DNA of 64,000 nucleotides from the NCBI RefSeq assembly GCF_029633865.1, contig NC_079211.1, positions 10,590,794 to 10,654,793 of the forward strand. Reading direction: 5' to 3'. Of this stretch, positions 1-11,500 are shown one piece after another. Under the pieces are notes generated by a model that saw only the letters and a list, made by a program, of their open reading frames with translations, searched no databases and had not been told where the DNA came from. The stretch is from Lampris incognitus. Lineage: Eukaryota; Chordata; Actinopteri; Lampriformes; Lampridae. Within the stretch, counting starts at the first letter, position 1, and every line of letters starts with the position of its first letter. A program made the translations under genes and the position numbers.

Positions 1-190
1 CACATAGTACACAGACAACAGTACCTCTAACAGACTAACATAGTACCACAGTATATACTGATACACATGGTACACAGACAACAGTACCTCTAACAGACTA
101 ACATAGTACCACAGTACATACTGATACACATGGTACACAGACAACAGTACCTCTAACAGACTAACATAGTACCACAGTACATACTGATAC
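1..190. repeat. 63-bp tandem repeat, three copies, cut by window start
   Basis: A 63-bp unit recurs from bases 1, 64 and 127 with only one or two changes (for example GTATATACTG against GTACATACTG). The array may continue to the left of the window. No reading frame or known repeat family is recognised. Confidence 0.9.
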
Positions 191-589
191 ATGACAGGGA
201 CTGGCTCTGAATGGGCTTCTTACCATTGTTTCTATGGTATCTAAAATCCAAGTCAGCTGACGCCTGGAAAGTCGCTGACCCACTTGGCCTCCAAGTTTCT
301 CTTCAATCCAGGCCACTGTTCGCCATCATAACAATAGATCGCTTCATTAGACGGGCTTTCTCCAAGTCTTGCTGATCTTGTTTGAAGCAGCCTCTATTGG
401 CCGTCTTCTAACTGTGTCAAATGAGGCTGTTGTCTGAACCCGAAAATGCAATTTAAAAAAAAAAACAACCGTATTGTCCGACCAGTTCTTAACAGACCCT
501 GACCGAAATAAATAGGGACATCTGTTATAGGACATGAAGGCCTACGTCCAGGGTCGTATTTGCTTGAACAGAGCTGATGGAAATACACC

Positions 590-620
<31 letters not shown>

Positions 621-2203
621 TTCACTTGACGTTTATTCAAAACTTAGACGGAAACACGCCCATGGAGTGAAGACGTATCTTCTCTAGAAAAAAAAATATC
701 ACATCGCTGTCTTCCTTCTGATTCACATCCCTTTGTTACTCTTAACCTCTGTCTTGAGAAAAAAAGATCTTCTCATTTGAGTCTCATTTGAACTCTTTCA
801 ACGGCACTTCCAGTATGTCTTGAATAGTACCGTGGCGAGGGGAACACGGCAAGGATGTCTTCTACTCTTTACAGTTGACTTGGAAATGAAAACTCGCTCT
901 TCTGGTGGTCTCATGGCCTGATCTGAAGCTGAAATCCGGGACATTTCTCCGTCAATCAATAGTTATTCTCTCCATCTGGACCATGCAGACAGGCTCCATA
1001 GTACTACCAGTCATCTTTACCGTGGTTGGAGACATTCTCCAGTCTCTGTATGCCGCTGTTGAAATGTCCTGACCGAGTAGGATGAACTTTCCCACTCAAA
1101 CAGGCCAAAAAAAGACTGAAACGTGACGCCAATGTGTCCACGACAACCAGTATGACTGTACGACAGTGTTCCCATGTAGTGTGGTGTAGTTTGTAATACA
1201 TTAGACTGGCCGTGTTGGCTTTGGTCCCAGGATCCATTTTTACAAGGGTGGGAACTGTTTACTGCCGAGCTGACGGCCCACCGGCCACAATGGCTGCTGC
1301 ACCTGGTTTGTAGTTCTCAAAGTTCTCAAAGCTCTGTAAATGGGTTTGACATGCATTAATCCTTGATTCTGTCCTCTTGGAGGTTTGGAGTTTGCGGTTC
1401 TAAAGCGTTGTACCAGTTATGGAGGCCCGCTGAGACTTCCTGTGACTGAGATGAGAGAGAGAAGCATCAGACTCTGATCTCTGAATGGGAGATAACCCAG
1501 ATGAGGACAGTTACGTGGTAATGTGTGGTAATTGTGTGTGATTATGAGGGCGAGGGCTGCAGATAACAGGATGTGAAGCAGATCGACAGTTCTTTGATAT
1601 TTCTTTGCAGCGCTGCAGAACATTTCCTGAAAAAAAGATAACGTCCGTCTGTGGAGACTTGCTATCAGTAAGCGGTGGGAGACTCGGTGCCCCGGACGGA
1701 ACAATACACACTATTCTTCTCAGTGTTTCAAGGTCAAGACTTCAGAGAGATGATGCAGAGCTTCCACGTGTTGTGCTTCTTTTGACGGGCCCTCTGTTGA
1801 CTGGCTAGTGCTTGTGGCTGGAAATGGCTTGTAACGGAAAGTCGACTAACAGAAGGTTATTGGCTGTGTACTTTACCCAGGCTGGGGTAAAGGTCATCAG
1901 TGGGTTAACTGAAAGCCAGCACGCTCATGTCGCTGCTATTTTGATGTTCATCACTATTTAGACTCTGAATTAAAGCTGCAATCCGTCACTTTTCTCGACC
2001 AATGAGAGTTGTTTTAATCCATTTGAAAGGATGATGATGATGATGTGGTGGTGGTGTTGGGCGGTCAGTCTTCCAGTAGAACAGTGGTGTCATATAGTGG
2101 CTGTAGGAGGCAGAGAGAAACAGACCTGTTGACTCTGGTTTCCTGGGACTAAAAACCAGGTGTATGTCTGTGAATGTTCTCATTCATCCAGGTCATGGTT
2201 ACC
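191..2203. other. Non-coding stretch, probable tbc1d2 5' intron or upstream DNA
   Basis: I see no conserved exon here. The short open frames lack splice context and similarity to known proteins. The only clear structure is a (TTTA)n run at 590-622. The PH-domain exons of tbc1d2, which must precede the exon at 5436, were searched for by eye and not found, so they probably lie before the window. Confidence 0.5.
590..622. repeat. (TTTA)n microsatellite
   Basis: About eight uninterrupted TTTA units. Confidence 0.95.
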
Positions 2204-2500
2204 CAAAGGAGTTGGATCAAGTGCAACTGGACTTGGTATATATCCGTGAAGACGTTTCGCCTCTCATCCAAGAGGCTTCCTCAGTTCGAGCCTTTCTGAC
2301 TAGACCAAGCTAGTCTGACTGGCTGGTGATGAGACTCAGTATTTATCCTCTTGGAGTCGTTGTCAGAGCTATAGATGGCCATGGCTCTTTGTGTCCCGAT
2401 GTTTACCAACGCCCGTCGCTAACAGAGCCATAGATATGAGTGGCTCTTCACTCATTTCTATGGCTCTGTTAGCGACGGGCGTTGGTATATATGTATAACA
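2204..2500. mobile_element. Interspersed repeat fragment ending in a hairpin
   Basis: The stretch contains GAAGACGTTTCGCCTCTC followed by a 'CCAAGAGGCTTCCTCAG' segment, a motif I associate with a dispersed teleost retroelement end (Penelope-like is my guess). Its right end is the long hairpin listed separately. The class assignment is inference only. Confidence 0.45.
2404..2487. repeat. 84-nt near-perfect hairpin
   Basis: Bases 2404-2433 are the exact reverse complement of 2458-2487 (30 bp, no mismatch). The bases between them pair further (ATGAGTG with CACTCAT) around a GCTCTT loop, so nearly the whole segment folds into one stem. It may be a transposon terminus or a transcribed hairpin; no known microRNA is recognised. 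Confidence 0.9.
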
Positions 2501-2554
2501 CAGTATATGTAGTACTCTGTTGCTGAAGGTGCTCCTGTGTTTTTTGTTTGTATT

Positions 2555-2968
2555 TCTTTTTCTTCCCGATTGTACCCGGCCAATTACCCCACTCGTCCGA
2601 GCCGTCCAGGTTGCTGCTCCACCCCCTCTGCCGATCCGGGGAGGGTTGCAGACTACCACATGCCTCCACCCATACATGTGGAGTCGCCAGTCGCTTCTTT
2701 TCACCTGACAGTGAGGAGTTTCACCAGGGGGATGTAGTGCATGGGAGGATCACGTTGGCACCCCAGTCCCCCCCCCCCGAATAGGTGCCCCCGACCGACC
2801 AGAGGAGGCGCTAGTGCAACGATCAGGACACACACCCACATCCGGCTTCCCATCCGCAGACACGGCCAATTGAGTGTGTAGGGACGCCCGACCAAGCCGG
2901 AGGTAACACGGGGATTCGAACCGGAGATTCCTGTGTTGGTAGGCAACGGAACAGACCGCCACACCACA
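2555..2968 (-). mobile_element. SINE-1 copy 1 (tRNA-type SINE)
   Basis: Member of the dominant SINE of this window (SINE-1). Read on the - strand, the copies carry a tRNA-like head with a B box (GGTTCGAATCC type), a shared middle (CTCACTGTCAGGTGAAAAG) and a tail near GGGGTAATTGGCC followed by an A/G-rich end. The family is about 430 bp long. This copy is essentially full length. Open frames inside it are not genes. Confidence 0.9.
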
Positions 2969-3270
2969 CTTGTTGTTCAAGAGGATGTTAGTGATCGTGA
3001 TGGACTCGTGACCTATCCAGCGTGTCTCCCTGCCTTCCGCACAATGCATGCTGGGATAGGCTGTAGCCTCCCTGGCTTGGTATGAGTGGGTATAGATAAC
3101 GGATGGATAGAGGCCGGGTTGGACTTTCCCAGGAAAACTGCTAACGACGTTACGGCAGTTTGTGTTTTCCAAAGCAGCCAAATGCAAAAGGCATAAAGCA
3201 GGCGGTGGCGAGTCTGAAGAAAAAGTGAAGTTCCAGTTTCATCACGCGCATTACATCACACTTGCACACG

Positions 3271-3300
3271 GTTTCATCACTCTTCTAGAGTGATGAAACT
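3271..3300. repeat. Short perfect inverted repeat
   Basis: GTTTCATCACTCT and AGAGTGATGAAAC face each other across a three- to four-base loop. This is a short hairpin of unknown role. Confidence 0.6.
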
Positions 3301-3661
3301 TTTCTCTCAGTAAACGCTGTGTCCGGATGAACCGATTCAGCCTTCCGGGGCCTCCCTACCTGGATTATCGAGCACGCATCGAGACAAAAGGTGGAGCTGT
3401 TGCGTCCTAACAAGTGGATGTGACGGAAAAAGCTGGCAGAAGAGCTTTACCAGCCACAGCAATAAGTTGAACTCGGGTTCAGCCGTGTTGTTTTGTTTGG
3501 CGGTGGGGACTCTGGCTCATTTCAGACGGGTCTCTGGGAATCGGAGCGGTCAGACACCGCTCCGATTTATCACGCCTACCGCCCTGAGTGAGAGGAAAAT
3601 GATGCTCTCGGGGACTTAAAGTACCGTGGTGGCACCCGCCTCGGAGCAGAATCACTGCTGG

Positions 3662-3728
3662 TGACATCACACCGAGGTCGATGACATCACACCGAGGTCG
3701 ATGACATCACACCGAGGTCGATGACATC
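3662..3728. repeat. 20-bp tandem repeat, about 3.3 copies
   Basis: The unit TGACATCACACCGAGGTCGA repeats exactly three times and then continues for a few bases. Each unit contains TGACATCA, a near-consensus CRE/AP-1-like core, but a regulatory role is only a guess. Confidence 0.9.
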
Positions 3729-3828
3729 GGCCCGCCTCTGTTTACTGGGCTGCATGTAGGAGCTCAGGATTTAGTGGCGGAAGTCAAAATCCTGCCCTCG
3801 ACGCCACCACCCCCCCACCCCCCCACCC

Positions 3829-4075
3829 ACACACACACACATACACACACACACACCGCCGCCGCCTCCACCCCACGCTGTCTAACCCCGAAATGTTTAG
3901 GCTCCGATGACATCTGCAGGAAGTGGTTGAAAAAAGACAGGAAGTGTTGTGCTGTGGACCACAGGTGGCTGGATGAGGCGACATCCAGAGGAACTGAATA
4001 TAGCCACTGTTCAACCCCACAACCCCACAACCCCGCGTACACGCAAAAGCCCACATGCACGCACACACACTATAT

Positions 4076-4119
<44 letters not shown>

Positions 4120-4306
4120 GTTTGACTTCATTCTGTAAATGAAGCCAAATGCAACTTGATTGACTGATTGATTGAGTGATTGATTGACTGATTGATTGAC
4201 TGACTGACTGCTTGGTAAACTTTGTACCATTGTTTTAGATAAGTGCTATATAAATAAAGTTGTAGTCATTATTATTATAGTTGTAATAATAATAATAATA
4301 ATAATA
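3829..4306. repeat. Cluster of simple repeats (CA, GA, TGAT, TAA)
   Basis: A CA run lies at 3829-3856, GA at 4086-4118, a TGAT/TGAC-rich run at about 4159-4211 and TAA at 4284-4306. The segment 4200-4262 (AAGTGCTATATAAATAAAG) resembles the 3' end of a teleost LINE. Nothing coding is seen. Confidence 0.8.
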
Positions 4307-4468
4307 CCCCCCGGGTGCTGCGGCTGCCCACTGCTCATGTACACCAGGAGGGGTCGAATGCGGATAACACATTTGTTGTAAGAGTACAAAGACAACACAA
4401 ATAAGCCACAGCTACTTGTGTTACTTTTGTACCGAGCCCAGTTCAGCATCGTCCTGCATTAGTAAACC

Positions 4469-4745
4469 CTGTCCTGTTCTGTCCTGTCCTGTCCTGTCCT
4501 GTTCTGTTCTGTCCTGTTCTGTCCTCTGTCCTGTCCTGTTCTGTTCTGTCCTCTGTCCTGTCCTGTTCTGTCCTGTTCTGTCCTCTGTCCTGTCCTGTCC
4601 TGTCCTGTCCCCTGTCCTGTCCTGTCCTGTCCTGTCCTGTCCTGTCCTGTCCTGTCCTGTCCTGTTCTGTCCCCTGTCCTGTCCTGTTCTGTCCTGTCCT
4701 GTCCTGTCCTGTCCTGTCCTGTCCTGTCCTGTCCTGTTCTGTCCT
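4469..4745. repeat. (CCTGT)n array, 277 bp
   Basis: A strand-asymmetric array of CCTGT with interspersed TCTGT and CCCTGT variants. Because the unit is five bases without a stop it stays open in several frames on both strands, which gives false ORFs rich in Cys/Pro/Val or Arg/Thr/Gly/Gln. Confidence 0.97.
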
Positions 4746-5301
4746 CAGAAGAAGGAACATCTGCTCTCCCGTGAGGAGCCTCAAACGGGATGAGTTCCAG
4801 TTTCATAAGTCAACAGACTTTCTAAACCCACACGAGTTGGGAGATGTTTTGTGCGCGTGTTGTGGCTCGCTGAGGTGTGTTCCCGCTGCGTCAGACACTC
4901 GGCTGGGAACCACCGTGAGAAACGCTCCGTCCTGCCAAAGTGCCCTGGAGCAAACTGCTTCATCCTGCGTTGTTCCAATCTGTGCGTCTTTCTGTCCGTC
5001 GGTCTCGTATGTCTTTGTCTGTCTGTCGGTGTGTTTTATCTACTCGGCCGTCTCTGTCCGTATTTCACCGCGGTGGCTGAAGTGATGGTCAGCTGGGTCG
5101 TGTAGTATTGTTATTGCAGGTAGCAATACAAACCCATCGGTGAAATGTCCCTTTAGCTCATGTTGGTCCGCCGTACACACCCGTCTGACTTATTCACAGG
5201 TGTGACTGCAGTAAAAGACCACAGTTCTGAATTCAGACCAGGGCCAGCTATTGTGGCATCTTATTGCAAATTTAACAAACAGATTTAATCTTATGTAATT
5301 G

Positions 5302-5304
<3 letters not shown>

Positions 5305-5340
<36 letters not shown>
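5305..5340. repeat. (GT)n microsatellite upstream of a tbc1d2 exon
   Basis: About 16 GT units, ending roughly 95 bases before the acceptor of the exon at 5436. Confidence 0.9.
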
Positions 5341-5342
<2 letters not shown>

Positions 5343-5435
5343 GAACAGGTCTGGCTTGCAAGAGAGAGTTTCGAACTGTATGAATAACGGACGAACAAAT
5401 AAAACTGAGCTGAATTCTGATTTCCCGTCCTGCAG

Positions 5436-5559
5436 ATGACTTCCTGCCCAAGGTGAAGAGTCCACCGGGGCTTGTAGGGGAGGAGGCGGCCAACCTGCCG
5501 CCGCTTCAGCGCACCTTGCTGGCCAACATGTCAATCAAACACCCCCTCATCGAGATCCA
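5436..5559 (+). CDS. tbc1d2: tbc1d2 exon (first found in window)
   Basis: Acceptor TCCTGCAG, donor GTGAGA. It encodes [15 protein letters not shown] and IKHPLIEIQ, matching the linker just after the PH domain of TBC1D2 (mammalian form has VKTPPGLVG). The exon starts with two bases of a split codon, so at least one upstream coding exon exists. The ATG at its first base is out of frame and reaches a stop quickly, so it is not the start. Confidence 0.9.
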
Positions 5560-8500
5560 GTGAGACATGACACTCCTGTTTCTGCATTTTACCTTCTGCA
5601 TTACATCATATGTGCATTGCACGCAGTACGTCACATTATCGTTGTTTATGATGGTTTTGTATTTGGATGTATGGGGACGAAATTCGGGAAGTCGCCCTAT
5701 CACGATACACAATTTTGTTGTCTAACTGAATGGTAATGGGAATCTGTTACAGTAAATTTCTCACATGATGAGATCTCCCATAAGTGGGGCATCTGGGTGG
5801 CGTGGCGGTCTATTCCGTTGCCTACCAACACAGGGATCGCCGGTTCGAATCCTCGTGTTACCTCTGGCTCGTGTTACCGGTATGTATCCTGGTTGCTGCA
5901 CTAGCGCCTCCTCTGGTCAGTCGGGGAGCCTCTTCAGGGGGGGTGATGGCATGATCCTCCCATGCGCTACACTACCCCTGGTGAAACTTCTCACTGTCAG
6001 GTGAAAAGAAGCGGCTGGTGACTCCACATGTATCGGAGGAGGCAGGTGGTAGTCTGCAGCCCTCCCCCACCCGGCTTGACAGAGGAGGTGGAGCAGCAAC
6101 CGGGACGGCTCGGAAGAGTGAGTAATTGGCCAAGTACAATTGGGAGAAAAAGGGGGGGGGGGAATCTCCAATAGGTGTTCAACTGGGTTGAGATCCGGTG
6201 ACTGTGAAGGCCATACCACGTGATTTACATAATTGTCATACTCGTCAAACCATTCAGTGACCCCTCGTGTGGTGTGGGGGGGGGGGCATTGTCATCCTGG
6301 AAGAGACCACTCCCATCAGGATAGGAATGTCTCATCACAGGACAGAGGTGATCATTCAGAATAATGTTGTATTGATTTGCAGTGACCCTTCCCTCCAAGG
6401 GGACAAGTGGACCCCAACCATGCCAGGAAAATGCCCCCCCCACATCATAACAGAGCCCCCGGACCCCCCTCACTGTAGGGGGTCAAGCATTCAGGCTTTT
6501 CCTTTCATTTCTCAGCCATCTGTAAAATCCTTTGATTGTCGTGATGATATTTTCCATATCGCCCGGCACGTCGTCCCATTCCTGCCCTCAGCTGACAGTC
6601 TGAGACTACAGTGCTGAGAACCAGTGTACAACCATGAATAACGCTGCCGTTAAAAACCAAGAGCTTCTACTATATTTAAATGACAACCCCAAGGACGTGT
6701 CTGCTTAAGCCTTCCATCCCCACAGGGAGCACGGGAGGTTAAGAGGTGGCGCTTCGGATATTTATTTTTTTGGGGCCTTTTCTGCCTTTATTTGATAGCA
6801 ATGGTAGAGAGAGAAAGGAAAGGCAGGAGAGAGAGAGAGAGGGGATGAAGGGCCGGATTCGAACCCGGGCTGCTGCGGTAAGGACCCGGCCTAATGTGGT
6901 ACCACTCTACCAGGTGAACCATCGGGCCGCCCCGGCACTTTGGATGTTAACATCGGGTCCGGTGTATTTGTTTTTTTTTTTTGTCTTTCTAAAGGAACTG
7001 AGGATGCTACCGAGGATGCACAAGCCAGGGCGTTCCTAGTGCCGGTTCCAAGCCCGGATCAATGGGGGAGGGGTTGCGTCAGGAAGCGCATCGGGCGTAA
7101 AATCTTCGCCAGATCAAATATGGAGAGCGCAAGTCCAGGTTTCCATACCGCATCGGCCGAGGCCCCGGGTTTCTGAAGGAGCGGAGTCGTGCCGTGTATC
7201 GGCGAAGCGTTTTAGCCAAATCCCCTGCCAGGGAACTGCACTGCACCTCCTCCTACCTTGTTTTACCGTTGTCATGACGAGACTCGTGCTCCGTGCTTGT
7301 TGTGGTGTTGGGATTGGCTGTGTTCGGGGCGCGTCGACAACAAAGATCCGCTAAGTCCCTCACCGTCTTTAAGACGAAGCTAAAGACCCGGCTCTTTCAC
7401 GGACACCTCCACACCTGACGGCGCTGATAAAAACACGAAACGCGTCTATGCAGCCTATGCGTGTCTTTGTGCACTGCCTGTTGACACCCATTGTCCTGTG
7501 GGATTCGAACCTAGTTTTTTTGGTACTTATTTGTGTTGTTGTCCCCTGACCAGAGCCTTGCTTGTGTTGCATGAACTCTCAGATACACCGTGTTGCCTCG
7601 GATAAAAGCGTCTGCTAAATGAAAGTGTAACATTGTAACTTTGTAAGTGGGTTGTATCATATATGGAGTTCACACTACTGATCACGATCACGGCTGATAA
7701 CTATTGGCTCTTTATCTGACCATACCCCTCCCCCCCACCCACCCGTGTTTGTGTGTGTGTTTGTGCGCTCGCCTTTATAGAAACTCGGTGCACAGTTTGA
7801 CACGTAGGAGATCTTCTCAGGAGTTGAGTCAGAGCGTGTTTCATGTGGATGCTCCGCCATGGATCCCACCAGAGCCCCCCCGCACCCCTAGTGGTATGTT
7901 ACTACTGCTAACTTCACACAAACACACACACACACCACGTCCATTACTAGTGCGTTCTATTACCAACCAGCCTAAATCACTGTGTGCTGTTGTAGTGTGT
8001 CAGACAAACTGAGCACAACGTTGATTCAAATCAAATAAACCCTCCTGAGTTGAGACCTGTCTGTTACGGCAACAGCACTGTTTATTATTTCTGTCTGTGG
8101 TGACGTCGCTGGATTTGTTACTCACTGAACAAACGGTTTCATTGCCAAACCTCAAACCTCCTCACGGCACTGCAGGAGGTGCGAACACGGGGCTCAGGAC
8201 CATCAGCAGGTCCTGAGATGACGCACGGGTGAGCCATGAAAACAAACGGAAGAAAAACAAAATCAAATTCACAAATTTAACGTGGCGTTTTCAGTCATTG
8301 GGATGAATTACTTTTTTTTTCCACTGTGAAATAAAATCACTGCTGTTATGACCACTACAGTTAACTGTAATGACTAGTAGAGGTGGTCTCATCACTAGAG
8401 TTAACTGTAATGACTAGTAGAGGTGGTCTCATCACTAGAGTTAACTGTAATGACTAGTAGAGGTGATCTCATCACTAGAGTTAACTGTAATGACTAGTAG

Positions 8501-11500
8501 AGGTAATCTCATCACTAGAGTTAACTGTAATGACTAGTAGAGGTGGTCTCATCACTAGAGTTAACTGTAATGACTACTAGAGGTGGTCTCATCACTAGAG
8601 TTAACTGTAATGACTAGTAGAGGTGGTCTCATCACTAGAGTTAACTGTAATGACTAGTAGAGGTGGTCTCATCACTAGAGTTAGCTGTAATGACTAGTAG
8701 AGGTGGTCTCATCACTAGAGTTAACTGTAATGACTACTAGAGGTGGTCTCATCACTAGAGTTAACTGTAATGACTAGTAGAGGTGGTCTCATCACTAGAG
8801 TTAACTGTAATGACTAGCAGAGGTGGTCTCATCACTAGAGTTAACTAATGACTAGCAGAGGTGGTCTCATCACTAGAGTTAACTGTAATGACTAGTAGAG
8901 GTGATCTCATCACTAGAGTTAACTGTAATAACTAGTGGAGGTGATCTCATCACTAGAGTTAACTGTAATGACTAGTAGAGGTGGTCTCATCACTAGAGTT
9001 AACTGTAATGACTAGTGGAGGTGATCTCATCACTAGAGTTAACTGTAATAACTAGTGGAGGTGATCTCATCACTTGAGTTAACTGTAATGGCTAGTAGAG
9101 GTGGTCTCATCACTAGAGTTAACTGTAATGACTAGTAGAGGTGGTCTCATCACTAGAGTTAACTGTAATGACTAGTAGAGGTGATCTCATCACTAGAGTT
9201 AACTGTAATGACTAGTAGAGGTGGTCTCATCACTAGAGTTAACTGTAATGACTACTAGAGGTGGTCTCATCACTAGAGTTAACTGTAATGACTAGTAGAG
9301 GTGATCTCATCACTAGAGTTAATTGTAATGACTAGTAGAGGTAATCTCATCACTATAGTTAATTGTAATGACTAGTGGAGGTAATCTCATCAGTTAACTG
9401 TATGACTAGTGGAGGTGATCTCATCACTAGCATTAACTGTAATGACTAGTAGAGGTGATCTCATCACTAGAGTTAACTGTAATGACTAGTGGTGGTGATC
9501 TCATCACTAGAGTTAACTAATGACTAGTGGAGGTGATCTCATCATTAGAGTTAACTGTAATGACAAGTGGCGGTGATCTCATTACTAGAGTTAACTGTAA
9601 TGACTAGTGGAGGTGATCTCATCACTAGAGTTAACTGTAATGACTAGTGGAGGTGATCTCATCATTAGAGTTAACTGTAATGACTAGTGGTGGTGATCTC
9701 ATCACTAGAGTTAACTGTAATGACTAGTGGTGGTGATCTCATCACTAGAGTTAACTGTAATGACTAGTGGAGGTGATCTCATCACTAGAGTTAACTGTAA
9801 TGACTAGTGGAGGTGATCTCATCACTAGAGTTAACTGTAATGACTAGTGGCGGTGATCTCATCACTAGAGTTAACTGTAATGACTAGTGGAGGTAATCTC
9901 ATCAGTTAACTGTAATGACTAGTGGAGGTGATCTCATCACTAGAGTTAACTGTAATGACTAGTGGCGGTGATCTCATCACTAGAGTTAACTGTAATGACT
10001 AATGGAGGTGATCTCAACGCTAGAGTTAACTGTAATGACTAGTGGCGGTGATCTCATCACTAGAGTTAACTGTAATGACTAGTGGTGGTGATCTCATCAG
10101 CCTGGACAACATGTTAAACTTTAATTACTGAGCAAATAAAAACAACCACGTCGGAAAATTGGACTGATGCAGTAAAACCATTCCGTGTAATGAGTTTTGA
10201 AAGGAAAACCGATCACATGATCTTCTATTAAAAGTGGACAAATGGGGCTGATGGGCGCCTATGTGTCCTGGAAATTCATGACTAGATTCCCAGCCCTGGA
10301 AAATGATAGAATTGATCGAATGCCCTGGAAATATTTCCATCCCCTGAAAATTGTCAAGTTAGGTTGTAAAATTGTATTGTATTTCATTTAAAATCTTTTT
10401 GAAATTATATTTTGAAATTTAATTGTATTGTGTTTTTAAAATTGTAACTTTACTTGGTTAAATTGCATAAATTTAGTGCAATTTATTTATTTGAGCTCAC
10501 AGAGGCCAATTTTTATTCCTGTTTTCAGCCCCTGAGATTTGACGTCAGTGAATCAGGTTTGGGCGGTATGTTCAATGAGCGGCTAAGATAGTTAAAGGTA
10601 CAATCTGTAATGGCATGTGCCGCCACGGCTGTGTGGAGAACTGGGACAACACAGGAAACATGATGTATCTTCCCATCAGGTCGATATTGTGAATTTGAGA
10701 AACGAAGACAACTGAAAACCTCAAAAGGAAGTGAAAGCAATGTGGTATCAGCTGGTTTTCTCTTTCACAAGTAATAAAGGGAATAACGTTTAAGACATCT
10801 GGCCAAAAACAACAGCAGAAGTGGGGAAGGACTGCTGCTGCGTGCGTCATTGGGGATTGTACCTTTAATCACTAAGTAATATGAACTTCTGTGAGCAGCG
10901 GTTTTCATGTAAATCCAAGCAAAAAGTTGTTGAGGACGTCCTTGAAAAGTGCCTGAGAATGGTTTCTTAAAAAGTGTGGGAACCCTGCTCTGACCTCGTT
11001 TCAGCTCCCAACACCCCTGTTGACTCGCCCACCCCCACCACTCCACTCCAACCAGCTGACCCGTCACCACAGCTCCCCCCAGTGAACGGCAGGCAGTCCC
11101 CATCCCTGTTTGACCCCCATAGGAGCCGTAGGAAGAAGAGCCGCAGCTCATCCACCATGCCCATCATCCGCAGGGACACTTCCACCACAGACAAGATATC
11201 CCGCCTCCAGCAGGAGAATCACATGCTGGCAGGGGAGGTCAAGAGTCAGAAGGTACAGAATTATTCACCAACTTCCTGAAGATTTGGGGATTTTTTTGGG
11301 GGGTTTGACTGCAACCTTAAAGGACGAGTACGCTGGTAGTTGTAAGGACTGTACTGTAACAAAAATATCACAGGGTTAACCTCAACAACATTTTTATGTT
11401 TCCCCTCCCTCTACCTCCTGCAGGAGCTGGTGTGGCTCCTCCACAAGACGTTGGAAGCAGCCCAGCTGGAGAAGAGAACATGTAGTGAGTTCCTGATGGC

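Noticed and set aside
4443..4806. Long open frames of Cys/Pro/Val or Asp/Arg/Thr/Gly
   Set aside because: They follow from the stop-free CCTGT unit read in several frames on both strands.
1..5435. PH-domain exon of tbc1d2
   Set aside because: I looked for splice-flanked sequence resembling the PH domain and found none.
5783..5860. Functional tRNA gene in the SINE-1 head
   Set aside because: A B box is present but the stems of a tRNA cloverleaf do not form, and the same head recurs at many SINE copies.
8343..10098. CRISPR-like array of ~40-bp repeats
   Set aside because: The repeats are head to tail without unique spacers, lie in a vertebrate intron, and have no cas genes nearby. It is a minisatellite.
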